This document shows positions 11,228 through 22,748 of a stretch of 64,000 bases of DNA, piece by piece; the first letter of the stretch is position 1, and each line of letters opens with the position of its first letter. The translations under genes and the position numbers were made by a program. The stretch covers positions 11,486,001-11,550,000 of the forward strand of contig NC_133526.1 of NCBI RefSeq assembly GCF_048544455.1, given 5' to 3'. Below the pieces are notes generated by a model, which did no database searches, was not told the origin of the DNA, and saw nothing but the letters and a program-made list of their open reading frames with translations. Source of the DNA: Silene latifolia (taxonomy: Eukaryota > Streptophyta > Magnoliopsida > Caryophyllales > Caryophyllaceae).

Positions 11228-11729
11228 TTGAAAGAAACAAACAAGACGACATGAACACATTATCAAATGCAAAAAGAAATGCAAAATAGGACTAGGTTTG
11301 TACTTCCATTCTCGAATTAGTGAACTGCTGAGCATTTGGAGCACGAGATTCTGTACTTGTTAACTTTGGAACTCATTAAAATAAGCACATTTAAGGGAAA
11401 TTTTGAACACCATCCACTTTTTTTAACTATGATTGTCCTCTTTAAAGTACATAAATACAAGTGGCATGTTTATTTGCTCCACCGTTGCCCGTTTTAACTC
11501 CATCATTACTTATTAGGCTATGTTCTTTTCCGTTAATAGGTGGTGAACTGAATTAAATTGAGCTGAATTAAATAAAAATGAAATAAGAGTTAATTTGGGA
11601 AGAAATAAGCTGAATTGAACTGAGATGAGTGAACTAAGATGAGTGAAATCGAGCGGAAATTATGCCAGAAATAACAAAGCCTAGTCTTGCCTAAAGTAGT
11701 GCCTCAAATACGAATTTTATAAATAACTA

Positions 11730-11989
11730 CTCCCTCTAATCCACACCAAAGGTAACATAGGGAAAAATGGAGTATTTAAGAAAAAGTGTTAAAAAAAGGT
11801 TAAAGAGAGAAAAAATAGGTGAGGTATATAATTGTGGGATGGTATGTGAGATATGTAATGACATTTTGTGTAAATATGAAATGGGTATAAGGACAATTTG
11901 GTAATGTTGTCGGCCAAATAAGGTATATTACCTTTGGTGTGGATCATCCGGTTTAGGTAAGTGTTATCTTTGATGTGGATCAGAGAGGG
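11730..11989. mobile_element. Stowaway-type MITE (260 bp)
   Basis: TA at 11728-11729 and 11990-11991. Ends are ctccctctaatccacaccaa on the left and ccctctctgatccacatcaa on the right (other strand). A second, internal copy of the right end (acctttggtgtggatca) lies near 11931, so the right arm is partly duplicated. Confidence 0.7.
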
Positions 11990-12549
11990 TATCTTTTTAT
12001 TTATGTGCATAAATTATTTGAGTTAAATGTCTTATGAAATTATTAAATAAAACATTAAAGAGGTCTTATAAGAGAATAACTGATTGGAAGGTACGGAGTA
12101 TTTCACAAACAAAAGGGACATTGGATTGGATTCGATTGTTGCATTGACATTGTTGTAAATATCATAAATAGAAGAATATTTATATATCAACAAATTTACC
12201 AAATAAGGAAAGGAGATGTTGAATTGAATTGTCCAAAAAAGAAAATAGAGGAAGTTGGATTGGATTAGATGGAGTAAAATGAAAATAAAACAATTCACTT
12301 TTCCTCTCCTCTAAATTTCTCGACACAATATTTTCCTTAAAATTCCCTAATCTAAATATACCCTGAAAATTTAAAAAGGATTCCCGGCATATTAAGTGCT
12401 ATTTTAGGTTATTTATGTGACGGTCTCTTCAAAGGTCACATCTACTCGCCATTTGTCCTCCCACTTATCCCTTTATCTTACGTCTCTTCAAAGTGACGGA
12501 TTTTGTCGGTCACAATTGAGAATTTGGCATTATTATTTTGGACTTAAAG

Positions 12550-12830
12550 TCACTTAATTTAAGTTCACTTCAGATCCTATAAGTTCAGTTCAGTTCAGAT
12601 CCTATAATTTCAATTCAGTTCAGATCCTATAAGTTAAGTTCAGTTCAGTTTCGCTCAGTTCAGTTCAGTTCAGATCTTATACGTCACTTAATTTAAGTTT
12701 AGTTTAAATCCTATAAGTTCAGTAGAGTTTATATCCTACGAGTATAAGATAAGTTCAGTTCAGTTTAGTTCAGTTCCGTTCAAATCTTATAAATTCAGTT
12801 CATTCAAATCAAATCAGTTTCAATCCAATA
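12550..12830. repeat. degenerate tandem repeat, cagttcagatcctataagtt
   Basis: Units of roughly 20-40 bp containing agttcagttcag and gatcctataagtt repeat about ten times with drift. No coding content. Confidence 0.8.
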
Positions 12831-12840
12831 GAACATGACT

Positions 12841-12990
12841 TTGTTTTTTTTTTTTTTTTGTGTTGACCAGGAGTATCCCTCTCAAGTTTGATTTTTTCAT
12901 TCACAAGAGTCAGGAATCGAACCCCTGACCACTTATTTAAGAGATGAGAGTCCTTATCACTCACATCAACCAACTTTGATAAAGAGCATG
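12841..12990 (-). mobile_element. tRNA-derived SINE, minus strand
   Basis: Read on the minus strand, the element has an A-box-like gatgtgagtgataagg, a B-box ggttcgattcc near 12912-12922 and an A-tail (T run at 12842-12859 on the plus strand). I found no convincing target duplication. Confidence 0.65.
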
Positions 12991-13032
12991 TGTAGTTCAC
13001 CAATAGTGTGTACATGTGTTTCTAAAAGAGTA

Positions 13033-13217
13033 CACAAAATCTCATTTGTGACGGCGATATCCGTTACAAGCTTGTGACGGATGCCGTTTCTTCTCACAAA
13101 ATATCCATGAGAGGAGTGGGGAAGCACAAGGGGGGTGCCCCACCTTGTCCCCTCTCCCTTTTTGTGAGAGGTCACAAACTTGTGACGAAATTAGCTCATC
13201 ACAAACAAGACGCTTTG
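13033..13217. mobile_element. Mutator-like MITE, fourth member
   Basis: A 185-bp element flanked by aaaagagta (13024-13032) and aaaatagta (13218-13226), 8 of 9 identical. The left end is cacaaaatctcatttgtgac, followed by gttacaagcttgtgacgg. The right arm has tcacaaacttgtgacg. Same family as 2369 and 19810. Confidence 0.8.
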
Positions 13218-13309
13218 AAAATAGTAAGACCAACTTTTATGGTAAGTAGGTTGGTTATCTCCTTGTGAGAAAAAAACATAAACTTGTTCTTTAATAAACT
13301 GAAAATCAA

Positions 13310-15185
13310 AAAATCCTTTTCTAGAGAGAGAGTAAGAGAGAGAAAAAACCCCCAAAAAAACAAAAACCTAATCAAGCTTTGTAGCCGCCGCCTCCTCCCT
13401 CCACACACTCCCCCCTTCGTCTTCTACCTTTTCGTCGGAGTTGGGTCCATCCATGGCCCTTCTCCGGCGATCCATTACACCTCCTCCGTCCTTTTGACCC
13501 CTTCACTTCGCACCCTTCGGCGGTCCGACTATTTGTTCTCACCATGTCGCTAGCCTCCCTCACTGCGGCCTTTGGTATGCTTCCCGTCTGTTTAGCGGTG
13601 TGGTTCGGTGATTGCTGCTTTGACCACGAGGTTCCTGTCCCTCCGACCCTTGTCCTTTCACCAAGACCTTGCATGCAATCCGAGGGGTGATCCCCTTTTC
13701 TCCCCACCCCTGGTTTGGCTCCTCTTGTATGTTTTTTCGGTCAGTCGGTGCATGTCGTTTTGGATGCGCGTTTGTTCTGGTCTCAGCCGGCTCTTTTTGT
13801 TTTCTGTCAGTTTTGTTTTGTCTGACGGCTTGGTTTCCGTCGGTTCTGGGTTGGGTCCGGTTGTGGTTGTAGGTGAGCTTAGCTCTTTTGGGCTGTTTGG
13901 GACCGATTGGTGATCCCCGATTCCCCCCACCAATCGATCCCGTGTCCTGTTTTTTTGTGTTTGTGTCTCGAGGTTTGTCTTGTTGCATGTAAGGCGGTGG
14001 TCCTGGGAGGTTTCGTTTGGTGAAATGGGTGCCTTTTGATGGTTTGTTGGTGTGTGCAAGGTTGTGTTTTTCGGTCCGTTTCTGTGGTTTTCGTCGTGGC
14101 AGGCTAGAGTGTGGTTTTAGTTGTTGGCTTGTGTGTCGGTGATGGGTGCGGGTCTGTGTTTTGTGTGGTCTCTTTTGGATGAGGGGTGTTTTGGGTAGGT
14201 TCTGTTTGGGGTGGCAGTGGTGTTGGAGTGGTTGGATACGGTGGTTTTCAACCTGTATGTGGTCGTCTAATTTCCCTGTGGTTAATTTAATTGTCTCGCG
14301 TTTTCTTAATTCGTGGTTTGTGTGTTTTCTGTTTTTTCATTTAATAAAATCCTCGTGGTTTGGGGTGTCCTGTCCTCTTATTCACGGGATAGTTAGGACG
14401 ACTGGTAATTTGCATTGGGTCTGTGTTGAGCCTAACACTCTGTTGTCTTCAGAGATGGTTTTGGTTAGGGGGATTTTCAAGTGGTTTCCCCCTTTAGTTA
14501 CCACCTATTTACTCGCTTTTCTTGGCTATGGGGTTTTGGTCAGCGGGGTTTGTGTTACAAAGTGTAGGAGTTTACTCTCCTCTGGAGACAGATTTTTGTG
14601 GTCTGTGTTCCGCCTTTTCTTTCTACGTCCTTGGGGCGTAAGTGCACTTTGTTTTCTCTCGTTGGGTCAAGGGGCTCATTGGTTTCCGGATGAGGTGTAT
14701 CACGACCAAGGAGATGAATCTCCGAGACGCTTTCTTGGGTCTTGTTGTAGGTATTTCTCCGGAAGCTTTTTTTGTTTAAGACGAGTAAAAATGAGTTTAT
14801 GGAGGCTCGTTGGTTTTCCGAGGAAGATTTTCACGACCCAAGGAGATGAATCTCCGAGACCCTTTTTTGGGTTTTGTTGCAGGTATTTCTCTGAAGCTAC
14901 ATCTATCAAGACAAGCAAAGATGGGTGTCTTCCTTTGGCCAGCGTTGCTCATCCATTAGAGATTGGGGTGGATTTTGAGTTTGAAGAGCGTGTCCCGACT
15001 ACCGTCGTACGCCATCAACACGACGTTGTTTACCAATGCAATTGTTACCATGCTTTAGTTTATGTTATTAGTAGTTCTATGGTGTTTTAAGTTGTAGTTT
15101 ATAGGTATGGTTTAGTGAGCCGTACCACTATAATGTAAAACTCTTTCTTTACAGCTGCCAAAAAAAAAAAAAAAAAAAAAAAAAT
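13310..15185 (+). mobile_element. retroposed non-LTR-type sequence with poly(A) tail
   Basis: The 1.9-kb segment begins after ataaactgaaaatcaa (13294-13309). It ends in a run of about 24 A residues followed by ataaactttaaatcaa (15186-15201), 14 of 16 identical, which is the signature of target-primed insertion. The 5' end is a purine-rich gagagagag stretch followed by C-rich sequence (13380-13560), like many plant LINE 5' regions. Just before the tail is ctttacagctgcc. No reverse transcriptase or endonuclease motif is visible in any frame, so it is a deleted LINE derivative or another retroposed transcript. The 314-codon frame 14146-15090 is compositionally odd (Trp, Cys and Phe rich) and I do not accept it as a protein. 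Confidence 0.55.
14700..14900. repeat. internal tandem duplication of about 65 bp
   Basis: The block with aaggagatgaatctccgaga and gtaggtatttctc occurs at about 14700-14768 and about 14832-14900, spaced about 130 bp, inside the retroposed sequence. Confidence 0.85.
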
Positions 15186-15422
15186 ATAAACTTTAAATCA
15201 ATTTTGAAAGCCTGAAAATTAAGTTTAAAATCGTTTCAAGTACCTGGAACCGTTTTTAGCCACAAACCAGGTCTGATTCCCTCCTTAAAAAATGTAACCA
15301 ACCCGATTTATATACCATATTTGTTTTCTTAACAAGAAGAGGAAATAAAACCTATTTCTCTAATTTTCTCCTCAAAAAACCTACTAAAAAGTCAACCACC
15401 CACCCACAATTCTTAATCACTA

Positions 15423-15631
15423 CTTCCTTCGTCCCGGTCATTTGTTGTCCTTTGATTTTGGTACAAAGACCAAGGAAAAAAGGAAGGGGTCAATTACTAA
15501 ATGACAAGTGGAATAAATTGAGTATAAATGATCAAATTACTCATCAAGTTCATTCTTAAAATAGAAAGGACAACAATTGACTGATACACCCCAAAATGGA
15601 AAAGGACAACAAATGACCGGGACAGAGGAAG
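15423..15631. mobile_element. Stowaway-type MITE (209 bp)
   Basis: TA at 15421-15422 and 15632-15633. Ends cttccttcgtcccggtcatt and, on the other strand, cttcctctgtcccggtcatt; the inverted repeat extends through tgttgtcctt. Confidence 0.85.
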
Positions 15632-15633
15632 TA

Positions 15634-16850
15634 TTTTTTATCACAGTACATTTTTTACTCATTGTAGTACTTTTTTCATATTACTCCATACTTTTCTTTT
15701 GCCTACCTTTTCACTTATTAAAAAAAAACAATGAGCTTAATTTGTATAATTACAATAATAAAACCTTTCAAATCTACACAACTTATCAATTATAAATGTT
15801 ATAAAAGAAATATTGAATTCGACTTAACAAATTAATGATTTTTTTAAAAAAAATTAGTGTTTTATTAAAAGTTTGGTGTTTTTAGGGTTTGGTAGGTTAT
15901 AGGGTGGCTAGGGGGACGACATGGATGGAGGGACATCGTGATGGGCACCGAGGGAGGAGTAAGCAGGGGTTAGGACGTACATGACTGAGGGTAGTGTGAG
16001 TAGGGTTATGAGTGGATTGCCTAGCCGATGATGGGGCTATTTGGTGTGGTGGGTGGTTGGTGGGGGATGGTAGTTGGTCTTCTAAGATAGGACTAACCTA
16101 TCTCATCCTTTCGAATGATAGAGATAAGTTGAAGCCACCGGCTTTCAAACCACTTCGAAAGAATTGGGAATGAATGTCCAATAGAAGCTATAAAGTCGAC
16201 GACTTTGTTTTGTTGGCTTCACGAAAGCAATGTTGCTTGGCCTAACAAAGTAACAACTATATATTTGAGTTTCTCTTTTTCTACCTTTCAAAAACGAAAA
16301 TAAAGACGATAAAAAATGAGATGAAGAAAGTAAAGAATTGCCATATATAGACAGAAAATTCAAAGCAGAATTTTAAAAAAAAAAAAAAAAAACACAATTT
16401 GTGCACTTTGTTATTGAGTGCAATGAATGATTGAGGGTGGACATATCCAGTGAATACCCACTCACTAACCCAAACCAGTGGAACTAAAATGAGTAAAGAA
16501 TCACTACCTGCGACAACACCATCAGTTCATGACATTAGTTAATCAAAACTAAACTCCAATCCACACCTGCGACCATGTCATCAAGGAAACATTATATAAC
16601 GAGTTTACAGAGTATCCATGTTAAGTTATGATATGTGACAAAGTTGACGAGTCCTGCATTTTTATTAAATTAAATAGATAAAAAAAACTATTAACCCTAG
16701 CTAAACCATTCGCAATATTAAATTGCATAGATCGCTTGATTTGAACTCAACTTTGTTTAATTAATAGAAGAAGAAATAAAAGTGATTAGAGCTCGTAGTG
16801 AAACTTGAAATCATAATCTATAGGCACAAGGTCTAAACATCAACTTCTCT
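15634..16850. other. non-coding, nothing recognised
   Basis: Contains a G-rich patch (about 15880-16080) and an A18 tract near 16374. No supported gene or element boundary. Confidence 0.4.
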
Positions 16851-17015
16851 CTCTCTCAAGATGGATATATCTGTCTTTTAAGGTTAAAATGGGTGAAATA
16901 TGTTAAAAGTGAAATGCCAAGGGAATAACAAGATATTTGTCCTATAGTAGGATATTACTTGGCCCGTCTTACGCTTAAGACAGACATATGACGACGTCTT
17001 TGAAAACATAATCTA
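16850..17015. mobile_element. probable further member of the Mutator-like MITE family
   Basis: Left atggatatatctgtctttta and right ggcccgtcttacgcttaaga form arms like those of the 19810 element, with a similar interior (aagatatttgtc...). The ends and target duplication are not clear. Confidence 0.4.
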
Positions 17016-17689
17016 AGAAAACTTGGGGATTTTGACAGACTAGACATAATTTCTGTACTTCCAACAACAATGGCATAAGCAATTATGCATAGAGTAGACT
17101 CAATATGCGTAGCCAACTGGAACTAATTAACAATATGCATAGACTCAAGATCTTCAAAACCAACTGGAAAGGATTACCCAACTGCGTGACCTCATGATCA
17201 TCAAAACTTGTATAAGCTCAATAGAGATCACACTCTTACCGTTCACATCCGCGAGGTTGTTATAGGTTGATTTCGATTAACCTAGTTTCTTTACCTTATC
17301 AAAAAAAAAAAAAAAAAAGGCTTTCATGAGTGGTCTCTCTTATGAAGACTAGCATAAAGCTGTGTCAGGGATAACATTATTCAATAGATAATAAATGATT
17401 TCCATCTCAACAAAATAAAGATCAATTTAATGTTACTACCCTTGATTGAATAATTCTTATGAAGCAGGTAATACAATCTACTCTTTAACAAGATGTGTTA
17501 CCCCAGACTCGTACAGAATTCAGATATCCGATTTGGCTAGCTTTTGAAAACATTCGCGTTGTTAAGGCTTAAAATGAAGTGCCCTAGTGTCAGATATATG
17601 AAGACTTGGGAGTAATATAATGTAGTCTATATTTAAGTTTTAGAACTCGTACCTCAACAGCGATAAACATTCGTTGTAACAACGATGCA

Positions 17690-17870
17690 AGAAGAAGAAA
17701 ACGTCAAAGTGTCAAACCAATGGCATACCTCAAAGCAGCTTGGATAATCAACTCCAGTAACCTGAATATATGAGCATCCCCTTTGATACAAGTGGCAAGG
17801 CTTCCAAATCCAAAACAATCGTAAGTCTAACACAGAAATTAAATACAGAAGAGTGTCCGAGACACATACC
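17690..17870 (-). other. possible degenerate exon on the minus strand
   Basis: On the minus strand a short stretch ending tttgag is followed by a donor-like gtatgcc and preceded by tattcag, a possible acceptor. It would encode VTGVDYPSCFE. No family was recognised and no adjoining exons could be joined, so this could be chance. Confidence 0.15.
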
Positions 17871-17899
17871 AATCAACAAACTAGGGGCACAAGAAATTA

Positions 17900-18054
17900 C
17901 TCCCTCCGTTCGAGTGATATATTTACACTTGTTTTATTTCCCCCTCACAAAATAAATAAAGGGTAAACATATCACCTAATGTATGAAAGTATAATCAATG
18001 AATATGATATTTACCCTAAACTCCAAAAGTCCTATGTAAATCACAGCGACGGAG
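17900..18054. mobile_element. Stowaway-type MITE (155 bp)
   Basis: TA at 17898-17899 and 18055-18056; ends ctccctccgttcgagtgata and, on the other strand, ctccgtcgctgtgatttac. Confidence 0.85.
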
Positions 18055-18984
18055 TAATAGATATGGTTTTTCCAAGATCAAACAATTTTCAACAGCAATG
18101 ATAGCTTGTAACAAAAATGCACAATAGATAGATGGTCATTTAATTTTGGTGGTATTATATTGAAAACCAATGAAGGGAATAGAGAAAGGGAGCTCCCTTC
18201 AGTCCAAGCAAAGAGGGAGAGAGTTGAAACTATCTCCCGCATCATTCATGCAATCACAGTAGAGCCTCTTGTAAATGTCCTGATCTACTGAGTGTTTGAA
18301 TGAATGAGTCGGCAGATAATTCAAAACTCCCTTCTTCCATCCATGAGTGGGCTGAAGAGAGCTCTCTTACACTATTTCTTAACTCTACTTGCCAATGCGA
18401 CCTATGCAACCAACTACACTTTTCGTTTTTACTTGGGTTTCAATTACATAAAAAAAAAAAATGGCAAAGAAAAAACATAAACTTGCTCACATTTTAGGTA
18501 TAGTAGATTAAAAGTTCATTAATTAGAGCATACAGTATCTACTTCTTAAACCAGTCAACCCTACTCAAAACTGTAACTATCACAATCAAAGTAGTACTAT
18601 AAATTAGACATCTTGAGGAAAGTTGAAACACTTAATTAAGGAAATTCTGGAAGTAATTAATGAACTAATAAGCACATAAGATAAGTTTATAAGGGAAAAA
18701 GAGCACATAAGATAACAAGATTATGCTCATCAATGTAATCATTAGCTCATATGACTAAATAATACATGCAACCTATGTTGCTCAGACTCTTCACTATTAC
18801 CATGTCGAACACTCGACATTTCATTTTAGACCAAAAACATGAGTCTTTTTCATAAAATAGACAGAATCCGTATCGGATACTTGTAACTGAGTCCGAGCAA
18901 CAACTGACGAAGAAGAAAATAAATAGAAAGATTAAATAGGGATAGAGTCAGAATTAAGGCTAGCAATCACATACATTCAAACCC
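18055..18984. other. non-coding, nothing recognised
   Basis: Small frames only, with no motif or repeat boundary that I can support. Confidence 0.4.
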
Positions 18985-19470
18985 TAACCCTAAAGACAAG
19001 GTTAGATGTAATAATACTCAGTTACTCACCATCAACTACGAAAGGGAAAGGGATCGGCGTCGGCCGACATGAATCATCCTTTGAAACCGAATGGCTATAA
19101 AGTAAGAGAGTTCTGGATAATTCAATTTGATAAACAAAGTTCAAGAAGAACTACATGAAAGTAACTTATGCTAAGGAAAAGAGGAAGGAAAAAGCAAGCA
19201 AAAAGAAGAAACACATCAAGTTACAAGAAAACTCATAGATAACAGGAAAAACATAAATATAAAAACATATAAATAAATAAATAAATAAATAAGATTAAAC
19301 CTCAAACCAAGAATTATTGGTAACAGAAGATAGATAGATAGATAGATAGAGAGAGAGAAAGAGAAGAGAAGATGCAATAATAAACCGAGTTGAGAGTTGA
19401 TTCGTAAAAATACGATTTGATTAAAAAAGAAGCAAAAAGGGAATCATAAAATATATTCATATTGTATTGT
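18985..19470 (-). promoter_or_regulatory. possible 5' end of a minus-strand host gene
   Basis: Read on the minus strand, a tctctctctatctatcta leader is followed by an intron-like T-rich stretch, a GC-richer segment containing atgtcggccgacgccgatcc, and a strong donor-like atg|gtgagtaac near 19028-19036. A leader of this kind is common in plant genes. However, the frame from that ATG stops within 13 codons and no downstream exon is convincing. Confidence 0.2.
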
Positions 19471-19809
19471 TTTTGTTTTTATTTTACATTTTGGCAGACA
19501 GCTGACGATTGATTTGATCTAACCCTGACATCCCAAGTACACTGCCAGATATTTTATTATTAAATGCAAATATTAATGCAACACATTATTTTAAAAAATA
19601 AAATAATTTAAATTTATTTTAATTCACCACTTCCTGACATTGATAAGACTAGAGATTATCAGCATATGTCTACCTTTCTGAATTCATAATAATGCGATGC
19701 ACTCCAATATCCAATTTGGATCTCTCCATGTTTTTGGAAATCAACTGGTTTTTTTTTAATCCAATTTTAATACAAAATGCAGAAATTATAGAAAGCCATT
19801 GAGGAAAAG

Positions 19810-20000
19810 CAATAAGTCACCCTTGATTGATATATCTGTTACAAGCTTGTGACGGGTCAAGTATTACTCACATGTTAAATAAGACAACAATTAAAGTGCA
19901 TAGGAAATCACAAATGATTTGTCTTATTAAACCATATGGGTTTTACTTGACTCGTCACAAGCTTGTGACGGATATCAGCCCTCACAAATGAGAATTTGTG
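19810..20000. mobile_element. Mutator-like MITE, fifth member
   Basis: A 191-bp element flanked by gaggaaaag (19801-19809) and gaggacaag (20001-20009), 8 of 9 identical. Arms carry gttacaagcttgtgacgggt (left) and cgtcacaagcttgtgacgga (right). The right terminus is ctcacaaatgagaatttgtg. The interior is very close to that of the 2369 element. Confidence 0.85.
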
Positions 20001-20009
20001 GAGGACAAG

Positions 20010-20780
20010 TTATGATCTTTGCCGTTAACAAGAAATCACTCCCGATGTTTGGGTTTGATTTCATACGTTTCATTAAAATACATCTCAGATGTATTAAACA
20101 AACGTTTAAAATCAAACCGTATAACAACAGTAAAAAGTAAAAACCCATGAAGTTAAAATCAAAAGGAGCATAATTAAGGTAAAAAAAAGAGTGCAAAAAA
20201 AGGGAAGAAAAGAAGAAGTTAATAGGGAAGAAAGGAAGAAGTTAATTTAAGGAGGAAAAATAAAAGAGAGTAAGTGAAAATAAAAAGGTAAAGAAGTGAA
20301 AGGTCATTGTCTTCATGAGAGTGAGAGACAGAAAGCGACCATTAGATCTTAGCAGACACCAAATCTAACCCACTAAATTCAAAAGACTGAGTTATGTTTT
20401 TTTGAATGTTATGTTTTGTTTGAGTTTGAGTTTTAGTTACTGTACAATTTATTATAAACTGTTACTTATATTAATTATTATCCTCAGAAACTGCATGTTT
20501 TGGGGAGGAGGTTGAAGATTTGGAGGAGGACTTCAAGGTTTGTCATTTATGGGGGCAGTTTGTTTAATTTTTTCAGGATTTATTATTATGAACTTGTTTT
20601 TTTCACCTAAAATTAATTTCAATCCCAGGTCATGGTCTTCCCTAACTTAAATGAGCTGTGGACTGTGGGGATGTATCATACCTGGGTCGATGGTGATAGT
20701 GATGGTGATAGTGTTCCATTTTCAAGGCTTGGAAGCTATAGTGTGGTTGTTAAGTTGTTACTCTCACCCTCTTGACCACT
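20010..20780. other. non-coding, nothing recognised
   Basis: A/G-rich stretch (20160-20340) and T-rich DNA. No gene supported. Confidence 0.4.
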
Positions 20781-20784
20781 ACTT

Positions 20785-20890
20785 CCTCCGTTCCTTTTTT
20801 TTTTTCTTTTGGGTGACGAGGAAATCCGCAGCCCCTGCTTTTGTTGTACACTGGGTAAACTCTCGGGTATATGAGATAGCCTGAAAACCT
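20785..20890 (-). mobile_element. SINE fragment, minus strand
   Basis: On the minus strand the segment reads gtttacccagtgtaca, ggggctgcggatttcctcgt, then an A-rich tail (plus-strand T run at 20797-20815). This is the 3' portion of a plant SINE type. It abuts a Stowaway-like end (cttcctccgttcc, near 20783), which suggests insertion into a MITE. Confidence 0.45.
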
Positions 20891-21244
20891 TGTATACCAT
20901 GTAAGTCACCTAGACTTAGCCAATGCGCGTTTCGGTCATAATCAGGTCAGACAATTTCAATCCGCTTTTGAGTCTCAAGTCAACCTTATCGATGAGGTTA
21001 TTCGGGTTGAATTAACTTTGTAAGATCTAGTCATACCCCCTTCATTTTGAATTAATATTTAGGTTTGTTTTTTATATACAATTCAACACAAAAGAAATGT
21101 GCAAAGTTAATTACTCTAATTTCTTCTTTTATTTTCTATGAACTAACTTGCACAGTTGCACATTTGTTTTTGGAATGACTTTGTTAGTTGTAACAATGTA
21201 AATATATGCTTAAAAATGTAAATAACTCACATAGATATTTATGA

Positions 21245-21755
21245 TTCCTGGTCGTGTTCGTGTTCGTGTCAACATTAAATGAGTCACTACTACTCCAACC
21301 TTAACCCGACCCAATTACATAAATGGGTCATTTGTCTCAACCCTAACCCGACCCATTTAATTTTTCTATAACCCAATCCAACTTGTTTAACCCATATATC
21401 TTTAAGCAGGTCAATTTTAACCCACTTAACCTGTTTAACCCAATAAATTAACAAAATAAAATAAACTTTATAGCCCTATTATCCCACAATTGATGAATGA
21501 AGATGCTTATTTTTAAGTTGTTTGGTTGGATTATTGTCTCAATCCGAATATATTATGTCACTTTTAGATAATGGGTTATTCGTGTCGGGTTCGTGTCAAA
21601 TGAGCTCAACCCTAACCCGATCCATTTAAGTTTTGTGTCGTGTCCGTGTCAACGCAATTACTTAAATGGGTCACAACGTCTTGACCCTAACCCGTTAATT
21701 TCGTGTCGGGTTCGTGTCGTGTTTTCGGATCGTGTCAATGATTGTCACCTCTATT
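21245..21755. mobile_element. non-autonomous hAT-like element, degraded
   Basis: Repeated blocks gtgtcgggttcgtgtc and ccctaacccgaccc occur in inverted arrangement at both ends (left cgtgttcgtgttcgtgtcaa, right cggatcgtgtcaatgattg). This composition is typical of small plant hAT relatives. No target duplication was identified. The ccctaaccc stretches are not telomeric arrays. Confidence 0.4.
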
Positions 21756-21879
21756 TATGAATGAAATTAAAAGCTTTGTGAATGAGGATCTCTCACATAG
21801 AGAGAGACCGCATTTCCGTACCTCTTATGTGTTTCCATGGTGTTTTTTTATGAGGTTTTCACGGCTCTTTTTTTTATTT

Positions 21880-22492
21880 AGTACCTATTTTTATACTCCA
21901 ATAAACAAACATAATTGCTAAATCTAACACGTCATTTTACTCAATACAACACATTTTACCCATTTTTTCCACCACTACCCTTCAAAAAAAAAAAAGGAAC
22001 AACCACAATCCCAACCCCGTCACCCCTTCCAACAGCCCCAAATCACCATAGCCTCAATCACCCTCCACCACCACTGACCGCTTGACCTCGGCGCCGATCT
22101 CCTGCCTCCTCGCCGTCAACTCCATCCCAGCCCCGTTGTCGATCCAACACCTTCGTTGCGGTTGAAGGCCGGTGGATCGAACGATGATGATTGTGGCTGA
22201 ATCGAGGCGACGAACATGGCGGAGAGAGTGTGGTCAGCGCAGTTATGGTGGCGGGTAGGGTTAATCGGCGCGGTAATGGGGGCGGTGAGTGGTGGTCGGC
22301 GGTGGCAGTGGGTGGGGGAAGAGTTGTTGGTTGTTGAGTGTTAGGGTTACGTAAATTTTTTTTTTTTTTGGTTTTAATTTCTCTCTTTCTTTGCGCAAGA
22401 AATTAGGGTGAGAAATGAGAGGGCTAAACTTGAAATAAGACGGAAAAATGTGCGGGATCTAGTAAATTTGTGTGTGGGATTTAGCAAGTCCC
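21880..22492. mobile_element. possible MITE or Pack-type element with GC-rich interior
   Basis: ttgctaaatctaacac near 21916 is inverted relative to gtgtgggatttagcaa near 22472. The interior 22010-22340 is markedly GC-rich compared with its surroundings. The termini are short and uncertain. Confidence 0.3.
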
Positions 22493-22501
22493 TATACAAA
22501 A

Positions 22502-22689
22502 TGTTAAGGAATGATTGTATTGTCTCCTGTTTATCTTGTTTCCTATTATCCTCTATGTAATCTTTTGTACCTAGTTTAGAATATTCTAGAGTCTAGGTTT
22601 TACAGCATCTCCGTATCTTAGGATTGTATATATACTCGTTCATATTGTTAATAACAATTATCACTTTTAAACTCATACGATCTTCTACA
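22502..22689 (+). mobile_element. 5' LTR of the split Copia element
   Basis: A 188-bp LTR, starting TGTTAAGGAATGATTG and ending ctaca, is followed at once by the primer-binding site tggtatcaagcc (22690-22701). Its first 70 bp match the 3' LTR remnant at 60689-60765. The element is interrupted by the insertion at 25008-59120. Confidence 0.9.
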
Positions 22690-22748
22690 TGGTATCAAGC
22701 CATTAATTTCCTAAAACTCCGAATTTTTTTCCCTGTTCTCGCCGACTA

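Noticed and set aside
13372..14059. several overlapping frames of 100-142 codons on both strands
   Set aside because: They overlap in all frames of a GC-rich, stop-poor leader of the retroposed element and show no domain.
14146..15090. 314-codon frame as a gene
   Set aside because: The composition is unlike a real protein, it includes a duplicated nucleotide block read in different contexts, and it lies inside a poly(A)-tailed retroposed sequence without conserved motifs.
21300..21700. interstitial telomere repeats (ccctaaccc)
   Set aside because: The motif appears as scattered ccctaacccgaccc within a hAT-like element, not as tandem ccctaaa units.
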